Positions 53,217 to 62,455 of a DNA stretch of 64,000 bases are shown here, one piece after another. Under the pieces are notes generated by a model that saw only the letters and a program-made list of their open reading frames with translations, made no database searches and was not told where the DNA came from. Numbering within the stretch: the stretch's first letter is position 1; every line of letters starts with the position of its first letter. The DNA comes from JABCZS01 sp041660525 (lineage in GTDB: Bacteria; Pseudomonadota; Gammaproteobacteria; JABCZS01): the NCBI GenBank assembly GCA_041660525.1, contig JBAZWD010000001.1, forward strand, positions 186,001-250,000, written 5' to 3'. Position numbers and translations under genes: made by a program.

Positions 53217-53303
53217 TTGACATTTGGCCGTATTATGGCTATCATTGTCCGTATAAACAAAATTGGCCGTAAAATGAAAAAAATAGATAAAAAATTGGCC
53301 GTA
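53217..53303 (+). promoter_or_regulatory. fic promoter with repeated TTGGCCGTA motifs
   Basis: TTGACA (53217-53222), 17-nt spacer and TATCAT (53240-53245) form a promoter. The 9-mer TTGGCCGTA occurs at 53224-53232 (in the spacer), 53263-53271 (just before the ATG) and 53295-53303 (inside the gene), and a one-mismatch copy TTGTCCGTA at 53245-53253 (across the -10 end). The arrangement looks like an operator array, possibly bound by the winged-helix domain of the Fic protein itself. Confidence 0.65.
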
Positions 53304-54620
53304 TTAATGGCTATTAAGCAAATGCATGAACCTATCTCGCTCCCAGATTTATTAAAATATTTAGGAGAAGGCTATGCCGAGCGAACTACACGTAGATGGC
53401 TACAAGAATTAATTGAAGAAAAGCTTCTTGAAAAAAAAGGACAAAAAAGAGGGACTTTATATTTTGTTAAGCCGGAAACATTAATTCCACAAATTTCACC
53501 TATGTTATTTACAAAACAAGATGAGATTGCCATCGCTTATGTTAAACAACCGTTATATACTCGAAAACCTATCAGTTACCAAATACAATGGCTAGCGTCC
53601 TATGTGCCCAATAAAACATTTTATTTATCAGTGGAGCAACGCACTGTATTAAAAAAACAAGGTGAACGTTCGTATACAAACGAACTTGCGGGTACATATG
53701 CACGTCATATTTATAATCGTTTATTAATTGATTTATCTTATAACTCATCGCGTTTAGAAGGTAACACTTATTCATTATTGGATACAGAAAAATTAATTAT
53801 TGAAGGTGTAAGTGCGCCCGATAAGCTTGAACAAGAAAAAGTTATGATTTTAAATCACAAAGAAGCTATTCGCTATTTAATTGATAATGCAGAAAGAATG
53901 AGTATAGATGTTCATACCATACGTAACTTGCACTATTTATTAGCTGATGGTTTATTAATGGAACAAGGTGCGGGAAACTTACGTGGTCATGCGGTTAAAA
54001 TAGGGGGCTCTACTTATTTACCATTAGATAATAAAGTACAGCTCGAACAAACATTAGATTTAATTTGTAAAAAAGCTGAACAAATAAGTGATCCTTACGA
54101 GCAAAGTTTTTTTCTTTTAGTTCATATGGCTTATTTGCAAGCATTTGAAGATGTTAATAAACGTACAGCACGTTTGTCTGCAAATATTCCGCTGATTAAA
54201 AACAATCTTGTTCCATTGTCTTTTAATGACGTACCAAAAGACGACTATAGCGCTGCTATGGTTGCTGTTTATGAGTTAAATGATACAAATCCGCTGGCAT
54301 CACTTTATCATTTTTCTTATTTGAGAACTTGCGAGCAATACGATGCAAATGTTGAGTCGATTGGTTTTGATAGAATAAAAGTGACTTATCGAGCCGAGCG
54401 ACGTAAATTATTAAAAGATATTATTGTTATGGCAATGACAGGTGAAGAAATTCAAAGGTATATCGGAGTAAAAACACAAGACTTAATTCCAATCGCGGAT
54501 CAATCGGAGTTTATTAAAACTATTAATGAAGATATCAGAGGTTTGGACATTAGTCGTATTGCAGGCCTTGGCATCACAAAAGAACAGCTTATTGCTTGGC
54601 AGGAATTGCAGAAGAAATAA
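53274..54620 (+). CDS. Fic-family protein with N-terminal winged helix
   Basis: 448-aa protein. Residues about 1-70 form a winged-helix-like domain (ISLPDLLKYLGEGYAERTTRRWLQELIEEKLLEKKG). The Fic part has an inhibitory-helix motif SSRLEGN (158-164) and the core AFEDVNKRTAR (290-300). The usual HPFxxGNGR reads QAFEDVNKR: the catalytic His is Gln and one Gly is Val, so AMP transfer of the standard kind is unlikely. The start is ATG 53274; an upstream frame to 53160 runs through the palindrome and promoter and is rejected. The end overlaps convergent rsmD by 32 nt. Confidence 0.85.
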   Translation: MKKIDKKLAVLMAIKQMHEPISLPDLLKYLGEGYAERTTRRWLQELIEEKLLEKKGQKRGTLYFVKPETLIPQISPMLFTKQDEIAIAYVKQPLYTRKPISYQIQWLASYVPNKTFYLSVEQRTVLKKQGERSYTNELAGTYARHIYNRLLIDLSYNSSRLEGNTYSLLDTEKLIIEGVSAPDKLEQEKVMILNHKEAIRYLIDNAERMSIDVHTIRNLHYLLADGLLMEQGAGNLRGHAVKIGGSTYLPLDNKVQLEQTLDLICKKAEQISDPYEQSFFLLVHMAYLQAFEDVNKRTARLSANIPLIKNNLVPLSFNDVPKDDYSAAMVAVYELNDTNPLASLYHFSYLRTCEQYDANVESIGFDRIKVTYRAERRKLLKDIIVMAMTGEEIQRYIGVKTQDLIPIADQSEFIKTINEDIRGLDISRIAGLGITKEQLIAWQELQKK

Positions 54621-55161
54621 TTAGCAATCCATAAAAAACCTTTCCCGCTTTTAGATTTTTTATAAGCTGTAAATTCTCTGGGAAAATCATTTCATCTAAT
54701 GGCTGGTTATGTTCGATGTAGATTTTTGCATCGGGTGCTAAAAGCTGATGTTCAACTAATAATTTTAAGCATGGAATAATTAAATTCTCAGCATAAGGTG
54801 GGTCTAGAAAAATAATATCAAATTTTTCGCTTTCGGTTTTTTTGAGCCAAGTTAGCGCATCGGTTTTTGCAAATGCTGCGTTTGATATTTTTAAATCTTC
54901 GCTATTTTGTTTTAGATTGCGAATAATATGTGTGTCTTTTTCTAGAAATGTTACGTGCCGAGCGCCTCTAGATATTGCTTCAAACCCCAGCGCGCCGCTG
55001 CCTGAGAATAAATCTAAGCAGTTTGCACCCGTAATATCTTCACGCAGCCAATTAAATAAAGTTTCACGAATGCGATTAGGTGTGGGGCGCACGATATCAT
55101 CGGGGACCTTGATAAGGCGGGAGCGTAAGCTACCCGCGATTATGCGTATTTTATTGCTCAT
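54589..55161 (-). CDS. rsmD: 16S rRNA (guanine-966-N2)-methyltransferase RsmD
   Basis: 190-aa SAM methyltransferase. IRIIAGSLRSRLI then RPTPNRIRETLFNWL is diagnostic, with motif I CLDLFSGSGALGFEAISRGA and catalytic IIFLDPPY. The start overlaps the M16 gene end by 11 nt, so it is the last gene of the M16-M16-rsmD unit. Confidence 0.95.
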   Translation of the reverse strand: MSNKIRIIAGSLRSRLIKVPDDIVRPTPNRIRETLFNWLREDITGANCLDLFSGSGALGFEAISRGARHVTFLEKDTHIIRNLKQNSEDLKISNAAFAKTDALTWLKKTESEKFDIIFLDPPYAENLIIPCLKLLVEHQLLAPDAKIYIEHNQPLDEMIFPENLQLIKNLKAGKVFYGLLIISSAIPAKQ

Positions 55162-56554
55162 CTACGCCTAGCGTTACTGTCGCTAAATGTTTTGAACCCA
55201 CGTATTCGTTAAATACACGTTTAATATCATCGGAGGTGACGGCATTTATTTTGGCTAAATAATCATCGTAATAATTAAGTGGTAATTTATAAAACGCGAG
55301 TTTGGCCACTTGTTGCGATAAAGCTGCATTGGAATTAAATGCCATTAAGAATTTTCCAGCAATATTTTTTTTAGCTTTATTTAACTCTTGTGGTGTGGGG
55401 CCAGTGCTGATAAATGTGGTTAAATGATCAAGCACAAGTTTTAGTGCTTGCTCGCTGGCATCATTGCGTGTTTGTAAATAAATCATAAAGGGCCCTTTTT
55501 GTTTTAAGGGTAACACTTGGCTGCGCACATTATAGGCTAAACCTTCGTTTTCACGTACCACTTCAAATAATTGTGAAGATAAACCTGAGCCACCTAAAAT
55601 TTCATTACCCAAATAAAAAGCAAAAAAATCAGGGTTGCCTTTTTCTAGTGTGGGCAGGCCTACCAAAATATGTTTTTGTTGCGAGGGGAATTCAATATGT
55701 TCAACCTGAGTTGTTGCGGGTATGGTGACGGCTGGAATCTCGGGCGCTGCTGCACCTAGAGGTAATGCTGCTCCAAAATTTTCAGAAATAGTTTCTGCTT
55801 CTTCGCGCGAAATATCACCGGTAATGACTAAAATAGCATTTTGTAAGCTGTAATAGCGTTGATAAAATTCATTAATATTTTCCAGTGTAAATGCTTGGAT
55901 ATTTTCTGCTGTTCCTAGCGTGGGTGATGCATAAGGGTGCTTGCCGTAAATTGTTTTATAAAAAGCATTGCTGGCCAGTGCTTGTGGTGATTGGCTTTGT
56001 GCTTTAAGTGCAGTTAATAATTGTGCTTTTTCGAGTGATAAAGAGCTTTCAGTAAAAGAAACTGCTGAAAAAAGATGACTTAATAAATTGATGGATTGAT
56101 TGCGTTCATCATCAAAGCTTAGTGTACGTAAACTTACGGTGGCTGCATCTCGAGAAACATCAGTACTAAATATTGCGCCTAAGGATTCAAATTTTTCTAC
56201 GATAGCATCGGTAGTTAAAATTTGCGTATCTTTGCCAATTAATTGATTTGTAATTTGTGCAATGCCTGGTGTGTTGCCATCATAAGCGCTGCCCGCTGCA
56301 AAAACTAATTGAATATCGACGATCGGTAAATTATCTATGGCTAAAAAATAAGCATCTAAGCCTTGCGAGGTTTGCCAAGATTGAATAGCCAATAAATGAT
56401 TATCGTGGGACGCTTCATTTTTTTGAACATCAGGTGCAGAGCCAGGTGTTTTTTTATTCATGAAAAAATAATTAGCACCCACCCCCAAAATAATCAAAAT
56501 GGCCAGTAGCCACCAGATATTGGTAAAAAAAGGTTTACGACGACGTCTAATCAT
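55151..56554 (-). CDS. M16 peptidase-like protein, probably non-catalytic partner
   Basis: 467-aa membrane-anchored protein: basic N-terminus, then a transmembrane segment at about residues 15-31 facing the periplasm. The M16 fold is recognisable (IQLVFAAGSAYDGNTPGIAQI, YYSLQNAILVITGDIS, GNEILGGSGLSSQLFEVVRENEGLAYNV), but the zinc motif HxxEH is missing. It overlaps the catalytic partner gene by 8 nt; such pairs of active and inactive M16 subunits are known in bacteria. Confidence 0.88.
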   Translation of the reverse strand: MIRRRRKPFFTNIWWLLAILIILGVGANYFFMNKKTPGSAPDVQKNEASHDNHLLAIQSWQTSQGLDAYFLAIDNLPIVDIQLVFAAGSAYDGNTPGIAQITNQLIGKDTQILTTDAIVEKFESLGAIFSTDVSRDAATVSLRTLSFDDERNQSINLLSHLFSAVSFTESSLSLEKAQLLTALKAQSQSPQALASNAFYKTIYGKHPYASPTLGTAENIQAFTLENINEFYQRYYSLQNAILVITGDISREEAETISENFGAALPLGAAAPEIPAVTIPATTQVEHIEFPSQQKHILVGLPTLEKGNPDFFAFYLGNEILGGSGLSSQLFEVVRENEGLAYNVRSQVLPLKQKGPFMIYLQTRNDASEQALKLVLDHLTTFISTGPTPQELNKAKKNIAGKFLMAFNSNAALSQQVAKLAFYKLPLNYYDDYLAKINAVTSDDIKRVFNEYVGSKHLATVTLGVDEQ

Positions 56555-57887
56555 AAGGTTGAGGTTCCAAAATAGCCACGGTCATGTAATCGGGATTTAA
56601 ATATTTTTGTGCAACGTGTTGAATCTGTTCTGGCGTAATAATGAGTAATTCTTGTAAAAACTCATTCCCCATATCCCAAGGTAAGCCTACGCTTTCTAAA
56701 CTGCCGAGTTCATTGGCTTGCGCATCGATGGAGTCGAGTTTATAAATTTCATTAGCCATAAGCTGTTTACGCGCACGATCTAATTCTTCTGGGGTTACGA
56801 GCTCGATTTTTAATTGATTAATTTGATCAAGCAAAGCGAATTCGAGCTGATACATGGAAATATCTGTAGCAGGCACCGCACTTAAGGTAAATAAATTGGC
56901 ATTACGAAAGAAGGGATCATAATCTGTGCTGGCTACGGTCGCGATACGGGTATTGCGAATTAAATTTTTAGAAAAACGTGCACTTTGGCCGCCATCTAAA
57001 ATACTACTTAATAAAGTGAGCGCTGCAGGTTCCCAAAATTCGGTTGCAGTATTGAGCACGGGAACATGAAAGCCGATTAATAAATAAGGTAGCGTTGCGG
57101 GCACTTTAACGTTAATACGTTTTTGTCCTAAAGGCTTAACTTCAGGTTGTGGTTTGACTAGAGGTAATTTCTTTTCATCAATATTACCAAAATAATCTTG
57201 CGCGAGTTCATACACTTCTTCAGGCTCTACATCGCCAATGACTACGATAATGGCATTATTAGGTGCATACCAAGTATCATACCATGAGCGCACATCATCC
57301 AAGGTTGTGGCCGCAATATCTTCATGCCAACCAATCGGCATCACACGGTAAGGGCTGGAATTAAAAGCTGTAGCTAAAAAACGTTCATAAGTTAATGTAA
57401 TGGGTTGATCGTCCACACGTAGGCGTCGCTCTTCCAGGATAACTTGTTTTTCTTTTTCAAAAATAGCTTCGTCATCAACAATCAGGTGTTGCATGCGATC
57501 GGCTTCTAATTTAAAAACCGTTTCTAAATATTCGACCGGCAGTGTTTGCCAATAACCGGTATAATCAAAGTAAGCAAACGCATTTAAAGTACCACCTAAA
57601 GCATAAATGGTATCGGCAAATCGGCTGCCTGGATTATTTTTAGTACCTTTGAACATCATATGTTCAAGAAAATGTGATAGACCGGTATTACCCGTGCTTT
57701 CATAAGTGGAACCTACTTTATACCAAAGTTGCATCGTGGCTATCGGCGCGCGATGATCAGGACGAACGATTAACGTTAAGCCATTATCCAGTTGGTATTT
57801 ATGTGTGTTAATGCTGCTACTTTGTGCAAAGCTGGGCAGTGCAATAACTGCGGTAGCGAATAAAAGGGTGAGTGAGCGTGTGAACAT
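56547..57887 (-). CDS. zinc peptidase M16, catalytic subunit
   Basis: 446-aa exported peptidase with a signal peptide (residues 1-21, cut near SFA). The zinc motif is HFLEH at residues 72-76, and NLGSTYESTGNTGL-like text before it (YKVGSTYESTGNTGL) is typical of M16. RVDDQPITLTYERF and GQSARFSKNLIRN are further family parts. It probably forms a heterodimer with the downstream inactive homologue. Divergent from ftsY with 51 bp between starts. Confidence 0.92.
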   Translation of the reverse strand: MFTRSLTLLFATAVIALPSFAQSSSINTHKYQLDNGLTLIVRPDHRAPIATMQLWYKVGSTYESTGNTGLSHFLEHMMFKGTKNNPGSRFADTIYALGGTLNAFAYFDYTGYWQTLPVEYLETVFKLEADRMQHLIVDDEAIFEKEKQVILEERRLRVDDQPITLTYERFLATAFNSSPYRVMPIGWHEDIAATTLDDVRSWYDTWYAPNNAIIVVIGDVEPEEVYELAQDYFGNIDEKKLPLVKPQPEVKPLGQKRINVKVPATLPYLLIGFHVPVLNTATEFWEPAALTLLSSILDGGQSARFSKNLIRNTRIATVASTDYDPFFRNANLFTLSAVPATDISMYQLEFALLDQINQLKIELVTPEELDRARKQLMANEIYKLDSIDAQANELGSLESVGLPWDMGNEFLQELLIITPEQIQHVAQKYLNPDYMTVAILEPQPYD

Positions 57888-57938
57888 CTCGCAATAGTAG
57901 CGCCAGCCATGCTAAAATGCAAGATTTGGAGCATAAAC

Positions 57939-58868
57939 ATGTTGTCCGGTTTATTTACCCGCTTAAAGCAGGGACTCACAAAAACACGTCAGCAAATGAC
58001 GCAAGCGATAGCTACCAGTTTGCTCGGTGAGAAATTTACTGACGCACAAATTCTAGAAGAAATTGAAACACAATTGCTCATGGCCGATGTTGGTGTACAA
58101 GCCACAGAGAAAATCATTGATACACTCATTAAAGAAAAGGCACGGCACGATTTACGTGATGCGCCGCATTTATTTGAGATTTTAAATACCGCATTATTGG
58201 ATATACTTAAACCTTGTGCCCAGGCATTAGTACCTTCTAGCCATCACCCTTATATTATATTAATGGTAGGTATTAATGGTGCTGGCAAAACAACGACGAT
58301 CGGTAAACTCGCCAAGCGTTTACAGGCCGAAGGGAAAACGGTGTTATTGGCTGCAGGCGATACATTTCGCGCCGCAGCGATTGAACAATTACAAGTATGG
58401 GGAGAGCGAAATAATATTCCTGTTGTTTCAGGTGTGCAAGGCGGCGATAGTGCTGCGATTATCTTCGATGCGTTGCAATCAGCAAAAGCACGCAATATCG
58501 ATGTTGTGATTGCTGATACTGCTGGACGCCTCCATACGCAGCAACATTTAATGGAAGAGTTAGCGAAAATAAAACGCGTGATTCGTAAATTTGATAGCAG
58601 TGCGCCGCATGAAGTGATGCTAGTTTTAGATGCAGGTATTGGGCAAAATGCTTTGCAACAAGCAAAACAGTTTCAAGCGGTGGTAGAGGTGAGCGGTATC
58701 ACTGTAACTAAATTAGACGGTACGGCAAAAGGCGGTATCGTATTTGCGATGGCAGAAGAATTAAAATTACCGATACGTTTTATTGGTGTGGGTGAAGCGA
58801 TCGATGATTTACGCCCGTTTCAAGCAGAAGAATTTGTGAGCGCATTATTAACAGTTCCGGAAAAATAA
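57939..58868 (+). CDS. ftsY: signal recognition particle receptor FtsY
   Basis: 309-aa SRP GTPase. Helical N domain (about 1-95), then G domain with GINGAGKTTTIGKLA (G1), LAAGDTFRAAAIEQL, ADTAGRLHTQ and TKLDGTAKGG. It lacks the long acidic N-terminal extension of E. coli FtsY. ATG 57939 has GGAG 8 nt upstream; an in-frame earlier start at 57909 lies in the divergent promoter region. First of ftsYEX. Confidence 0.97.
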   Translation: MLSGLFTRLKQGLTKTRQQMTQAIATSLLGEKFTDAQILEEIETQLLMADVGVQATEKIIDTLIKEKARHDLRDAPHLFEILNTALLDILKPCAQALVPSSHHPYIILMVGINGAGKTTTIGKLAKRLQAEGKTVLLAAGDTFRAAAIEQLQVWGERNNIPVVSGVQGGDSAAIIFDALQSAKARNIDVVIADTAGRLHTQQHLMEELAKIKRVIRKFDSSAPHEVMLVLDAGIGQNALQQAKQFQAVVEVSGITVTKLDGTAKGGIVFAMAEELKLPIRFIGVGEAIDDLRPFQAEEFVSALLTVPEK

Positions 58869-58878
58869 AGGGTAGTTT

Positions 58879-59535
58879 ATGATCAGTTGTCAACATGTGA
58901 CAAAATCTTATTCCGGCGGTTTTACCGCGCTTAATGATATTGATTTTGAATTAGCACAAGGCAAGATGGCTTTTTTAACTGGCCATAGTGGTGCAGGTAA
59001 AAGTACCTTGTTACGATTAATCGCTTTGATTGAGAGAGCCACACGCGGTCAAATGTTGGTGAATGGTTTTGATTTAAGTAAAGTCTCAGGACATCAACTG
59101 CCTTATTTTCGTCGCAGTGTTGGGGTTATATTTCAAGATCACCGTTTGCTAATGGATAGAACTGTATTTGATAATGTGGCATTGCCACTGATTATTGCAG
59201 GTTGTCCACATCATGAAATTAAAAAACGAGTGCAAGCAGCCCTGGATAAAGTGGGCTTATTAAATAAAATAATGCGCAATCCCGTGGCGTTATCCGGTGG
59301 TGAGCAGCAACGCGTAGGCATAGCCCGCGCTGTAGTGAATAAACCTGCTTTATTATTAGCAGATGAGCCTACCGGTAATTTAGATCCCGTTATTTCTGCG
59401 GATATCATGCAATTATTTTCTGATTTTAATCAAGTGGGGGTGACCGTATTGATTGCGAGTCACGATTTAGCCTTGATAGCAAAAATGGCTCATCCGGTAT
59501 TTGTTTTAGAAGATGGACGGTTAAAAGATAAATGA
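58879..59535 (+). CDS. ftsE: cell-division ATPase FtsE
   Basis: 218-aa ABC ATPase: Walker A GHSGAGKSTLLRLI, signature LSGGEQQRVGIARAV, Walker B LLLADEPTGNLD. With FtsX it activates peptidoglycan amidases during division. AGGG precedes the ATG. FtsX follows with an ATGA overlap. Confidence 0.97.
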   Translation: MISCQHVTKSYSGGFTALNDIDFELAQGKMAFLTGHSGAGKSTLLRLIALIERATRGQMLVNGFDLSKVSGHQLPYFRRSVGVIFQDHRLLMDRTVFDNVALPLIIAGCPHHEIKKRVQAALDKVGLLNKIMRNPVALSGGEQQRVGIARAVVNKPALLLADEPTGNLDPVISADIMQLFSDFNQVGVTVLIASHDLALIAKMAHPVFVLEDGRLKDK

Positions 59536-60437
59536 ATACGTATTTGATGCAGCATTTACAAGCCATGGTCAGCAGCTTAGGTGCGCTGTGGCGTACGCCT
59601 TTTGCAAGTTTAATGACGCTTTTAGTGATAGCCATTGCATTAGCATTGCCCGCGGGACTTTATATTTTTGTGCATAATATGCAAACGGTCACGCAAAATT
59701 GGCAAAGTGGTGCGCAGCTGTCTTTATTTGTAAAAGATGATGTATCTGATGAGCGTGCACAAGCCGTAAGTGAAGAAATTAAAACATTCCCAGGCATTAA
59801 CCGCGTGGAATTTTTAAGTCGTGAGGCCGCATTTACAGAGTTCAAATCCCTCTCAGGCTTTTCTGAAATGTTAAATACACTACCTGAAAATCCTCTGCCG
59901 CCGGTCATTATTATTCATCCTACATTTACCGATCCCATGTTATTACAAAAATTACAAAAGACACTCCAAGCCGTGCCAGAAATTGCTTTAGTGCAATTAG
60001 ATTTAGAATGGGTCCAACGTTTACATGCCTTATTAAAAGTGGGTGAAAAAATCGTTTGGATTTTAATGTTATTTTTAAGCGCGGCCGTGGTTTTAATTAT
60101 TGGCAATACCATACGTTTAGCTATTTTTAATCGTCAAGATGAGATTGCCGTGATTAAATTGGTGGGCGGCACGGATGCATTTATACGCAGACCTTTTTTA
60201 TATACGGGTATTTGGTATGGCTTATTCGGATCAATTCTAGCTATTGTTATGGTGATGTGCGCTTTAATGGTATTAAATGATTCTGTAGCATTACTAACAA
60301 GCGCTTATCAAAGTGATTTTAAAATTTTAGGTTTAAGCTTAGCTAGAGGTTTTGATCTCTTACTTTTAGGCACTTTATTAGGCTGGCTTGGCGCCGCGAT
60401 TTTTGTTTATTATCATTTAAAACGCATAGAGCCTTGA
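59532..60437 (+). CDS. ftsX: cell-division membrane protein FtsX
   Basis: 301-aa permease-like protein: transmembrane segment near residues 25-43, a periplasmic domain (about 50-165, with LSREAAFTEFKSLSGFSEML), then three further transmembrane segments. Matches FtsX in length and topology. In most gammaproteobacteria rpoH follows; here it is replaced by an oppositely oriented gene. Confidence 0.95.
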   Translation: MNTYLMQHLQAMVSSLGALWRTPFASLMTLLVIAIALALPAGLYIFVHNMQTVTQNWQSGAQLSLFVKDDVSDERAQAVSEEIKTFPGINRVEFLSREAAFTEFKSLSGFSEMLNTLPENPLPPVIIIHPTFTDPMLLQKLQKTLQAVPEIALVQLDLEWVQRLHALLKVGEKIVWILMLFLSAAVVLIIGNTIRLAIFNRQDEIAVIKLVGGTDAFIRRPFLYTGIWYGLFGSILAIVMVMCALMVLNDSVALLTSAYQSDFKILGLSLARGFDLLLLGTLLGWLGAAIFVYYHLKRIEP

Positions 60438-60477
60438 TTCTCAATGATCCCCTCAAGAAAAAATGAACTCTAGCAGC

Positions 60478-60503
60478 AGTTTTATGTTATAAAAACTATA
60501 TTT
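60478..60503. terminator. possible bidirectional terminator after ftsX
   Basis: AGTTTTAT (60478-60485) pairs with ATAAAAACT (60489-60497) with one bulge and a 3-nt loop; runs of A and T flank it. It sits between the convergent ftsX and Sel1-NOV_C genes and overlaps the stop codon of the latter. Confidence 0.4.
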
Positions 60504-62133
60504 TTAATGACATAGAACTCACTTCTAACATGCTTTGTGATATGAGTTGAAATGGATCTTTAATTTTCGTTATTTTAACATCCTCTTTGCCTGCATTGTA
60601 AACTCTCAAAATTCTATATTTAGTGGCACTTTGATGACAAGCTAGCATTTTTAAAACCTCATTTTTAGAGAAATCAGCGATATTATCACTACCAGAAGTT
60701 GTGGCTTTTACTTCAATATATTTCTTTTTAGAAATACTATTTTCATTTTTGGTAATCATTATATCGTTATCCTCACCGCTGTCTTTTTTTACATCCATAC
60801 CCTTATTATGCCAAATTATTTTAATACTATTCTTCCCGCTTGATAATTCAAATCCTTTTTCTGTTTCCTTAACTTGGCAGGATCCATATTTCCTTTCCAT
60901 TTTTTCTTTATAATGTTGGAATAATGCGAGATAAATATATTCCTCACCCCAGCGGCCAATTTCTTTTTTAGCATTCTCTGTAAGTGCAGTATTTTTTAAT
61001 TCCAATTGAGATGATGATGCAGCTGCAGTTATCTCTGGCTCATACTTTTTATTAGGAGATACTGACTGTGTTTTTCTTTCAGAAAATTTAATATCCTCGT
61101 AATTTAAAGATGAAGGCTGGATGTGTGGATGAAAATCTTGTAAAGTGGTTTTTACAGTTTCAACAGTTGAGGAGGCTTGTATTACTGGGGCTAATTTTAT
61201 TTTTTTAGGCCCAGGTTCTGTATGCTCTGCGTTAGATGAAGCATGTTTTTTACTGTTGTTTGCCAATGGGAGCGCATTGTTGGTTTTCGGTTGTGGTTTT
61301 TCCTCTGTTATTTCTTCTTTACGTTGCTTTAATAACCTATCAAAATTTACACGTCCTTTTGAGTGCCCAGCCTCATGTGCTTTGTAATAATATCTTGTGG
61401 CTGATAGAGTATCTCTTTCTACACTTTGCCCTGCTTCGTGTAGTTCTGCAAGCATAAATAATGCTTCAGGGTTTTTTGATTTTGCTGCCATTTTCAGAAG
61501 TTTTATTGCTGCTTCATTCCGTTCTTTCTGTGAATATTCGGTGTAATCTTCGAAATATTCAAAAATATCAGCTGCGATAACATATCTTTTAATGTATTCT
61601 TTATCTTCGGTTGTCTTAACTAGTGACTTAGGTGACAGTAAATTTTTAGCAATCAATATTGCCGCCTTTGACTCAAGTTCATTTTCAAACGCATTCTTTT
61701 CTTTTCTAAGCCCTATTATACCCGCTAGTAGGTAAGTACTACGGCCCTTATTCATAGGTATTACATTAGTATGGCCATTAGCGTATATCTCAGATAAATA
61801 ATAAATCGCTAGTTGATTCTCACCCCATTCAGTGGCAACATGAAAATAAAATATGGCCTTTTTAATATTAATATTCCTGCCGTTACCAGAATAATACATT
61901 TGCCCTAAATTCAGGAACATGGTTTCAAAATGAGTTTTTTCGGGGTCTAATTCTCCTGGTAGTATTTCGGAAGGTTTATCCGTTTTTTCATATTTTAATC
62001 TCATACGAACGGGGATTGTTTCAGCAGCCAACTCAGGAAATAAAGTTTTAAAATCTTCTTTATCATACTTCCCAAAATAATCACGAATCGACATGCTATA
62101 CAATAACTGGTTTTCTTTTTTAACACTAATCAT
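60496..62133 (-). CDS. Sel1-like repeat protein fused to a NOV_C/DUF3883-like domain
   Basis: 545-aa protein. About residues 70-270 hold Sel1/TPR-like repeats (NLGQMYYSGNGRNINIKKAIFYFHVA and MLAELHEAGQSVERDTLSATRYYYKAHEAG). A low-complexity, Pro/Ser/Lys-rich linker follows (about 272-385). The C-terminal part (about 388-535) has GRWGEEYIYLAL, WHNKGMDVKKDSGEDNDIMI, KYIEVKATTSG and FSKNEVLKML; this order fits the NOV_C (DUF3883) domain, whose EVK core recalls restriction-type nucleases. AGGAAA lies about 9 nt before the ATG. No signal peptide. Sel1 proteins are common effectors or regulators in Legionellales; the function here is unknown. Confidence 0.7.
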   Translation of the reverse strand: MISVKKENQLLYSMSIRDYFGKYDKEDFKTLFPELAAETIPVRMRLKYEKTDKPSEILPGELDPEKTHFETMFLNLGQMYYSGNGRNINIKKAIFYFHVATEWGENQLAIYYLSEIYANGHTNVIPMNKGRSTYLLAGIIGLRKEKNAFENELESKAAILIAKNLLSPKSLVKTTEDKEYIKRYVIAADIFEYFEDYTEYSQKERNEAAIKLLKMAAKSKNPEALFMLAELHEAGQSVERDTLSATRYYYKAHEAGHSKGRVNFDRLLKQRKEEITEEKPQPKTNNALPLANNSKKHASSNAEHTEPGPKKIKLAPVIQASSTVETVKTTLQDFHPHIQPSSLNYEDIKFSERKTQSVSPNKKYEPEITAAASSSQLELKNTALTENAKKEIGRWGEEYIYLALFQHYKEKMERKYGSCQVKETEKGFELSSGKNSIKIIWHNKGMDVKKDSGEDNDIMITKNENSISKKKYIEVKATTSGSDNIADFSKNEVLKMLACHQSATKYRILRVYNAGKEDVKITKIKDPFQLISQSMLEVSSMSLKI

Positions 62134-62455
62134 AATAACATTTCCTGTGTGGCTTTATCTTCAAAGACACTAGTATAAGCCATCAAAACCACCGTATCTA
62201 CTGAACAGTATTAACGCGGGCTCACATCATCCCAGCCAGCACGCCTCCTCCATGTGAATGATAATAAAATCTGAGAATGAAAAGCCGTAAAGCTAATTTT
62301 CATCAATGTTAATCCTAATAAAGCTAATACACTGTTCGCATCTTCATTAGCGATGGATATAGTGGCAATATGTTATTCATTATTTGACGCGCCCAGTCAC
62401 ATCACCTAAATTTAAAAAACACCAAGATGATGTAAATCTTATAGGAACACAAGGA
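62134..62455. other. 322-bp non-coding gap between divergent genes
   Basis: Holds the ribosome site of the leftward Sel1-NOV_C gene, a TATACT on the minus strand at 62177-62172 as a possible -10, and TTGACG at 62384-62389 with a weak TAAATT 17 nt later for the rightward efflux gene. The heptamer AAGCTAA occurs twice (62289-62295 and 62321-62327). I see no further gene. Confidence 0.4.

Noticed and set aside
53160..53273. Longer N-terminus for the Fic protein
   Set aside because: The extra codons run through half of the 42-bp palindrome, the promoter and two repeat motifs; the winged helix begins properly at 53274.
62384..62455. Longer N-terminus for the NodT lipoprotein
   Set aside because: It would put 24 mostly polar residues before the lipoprotein signal peptide; ATG 62456 has its own ribosome site.
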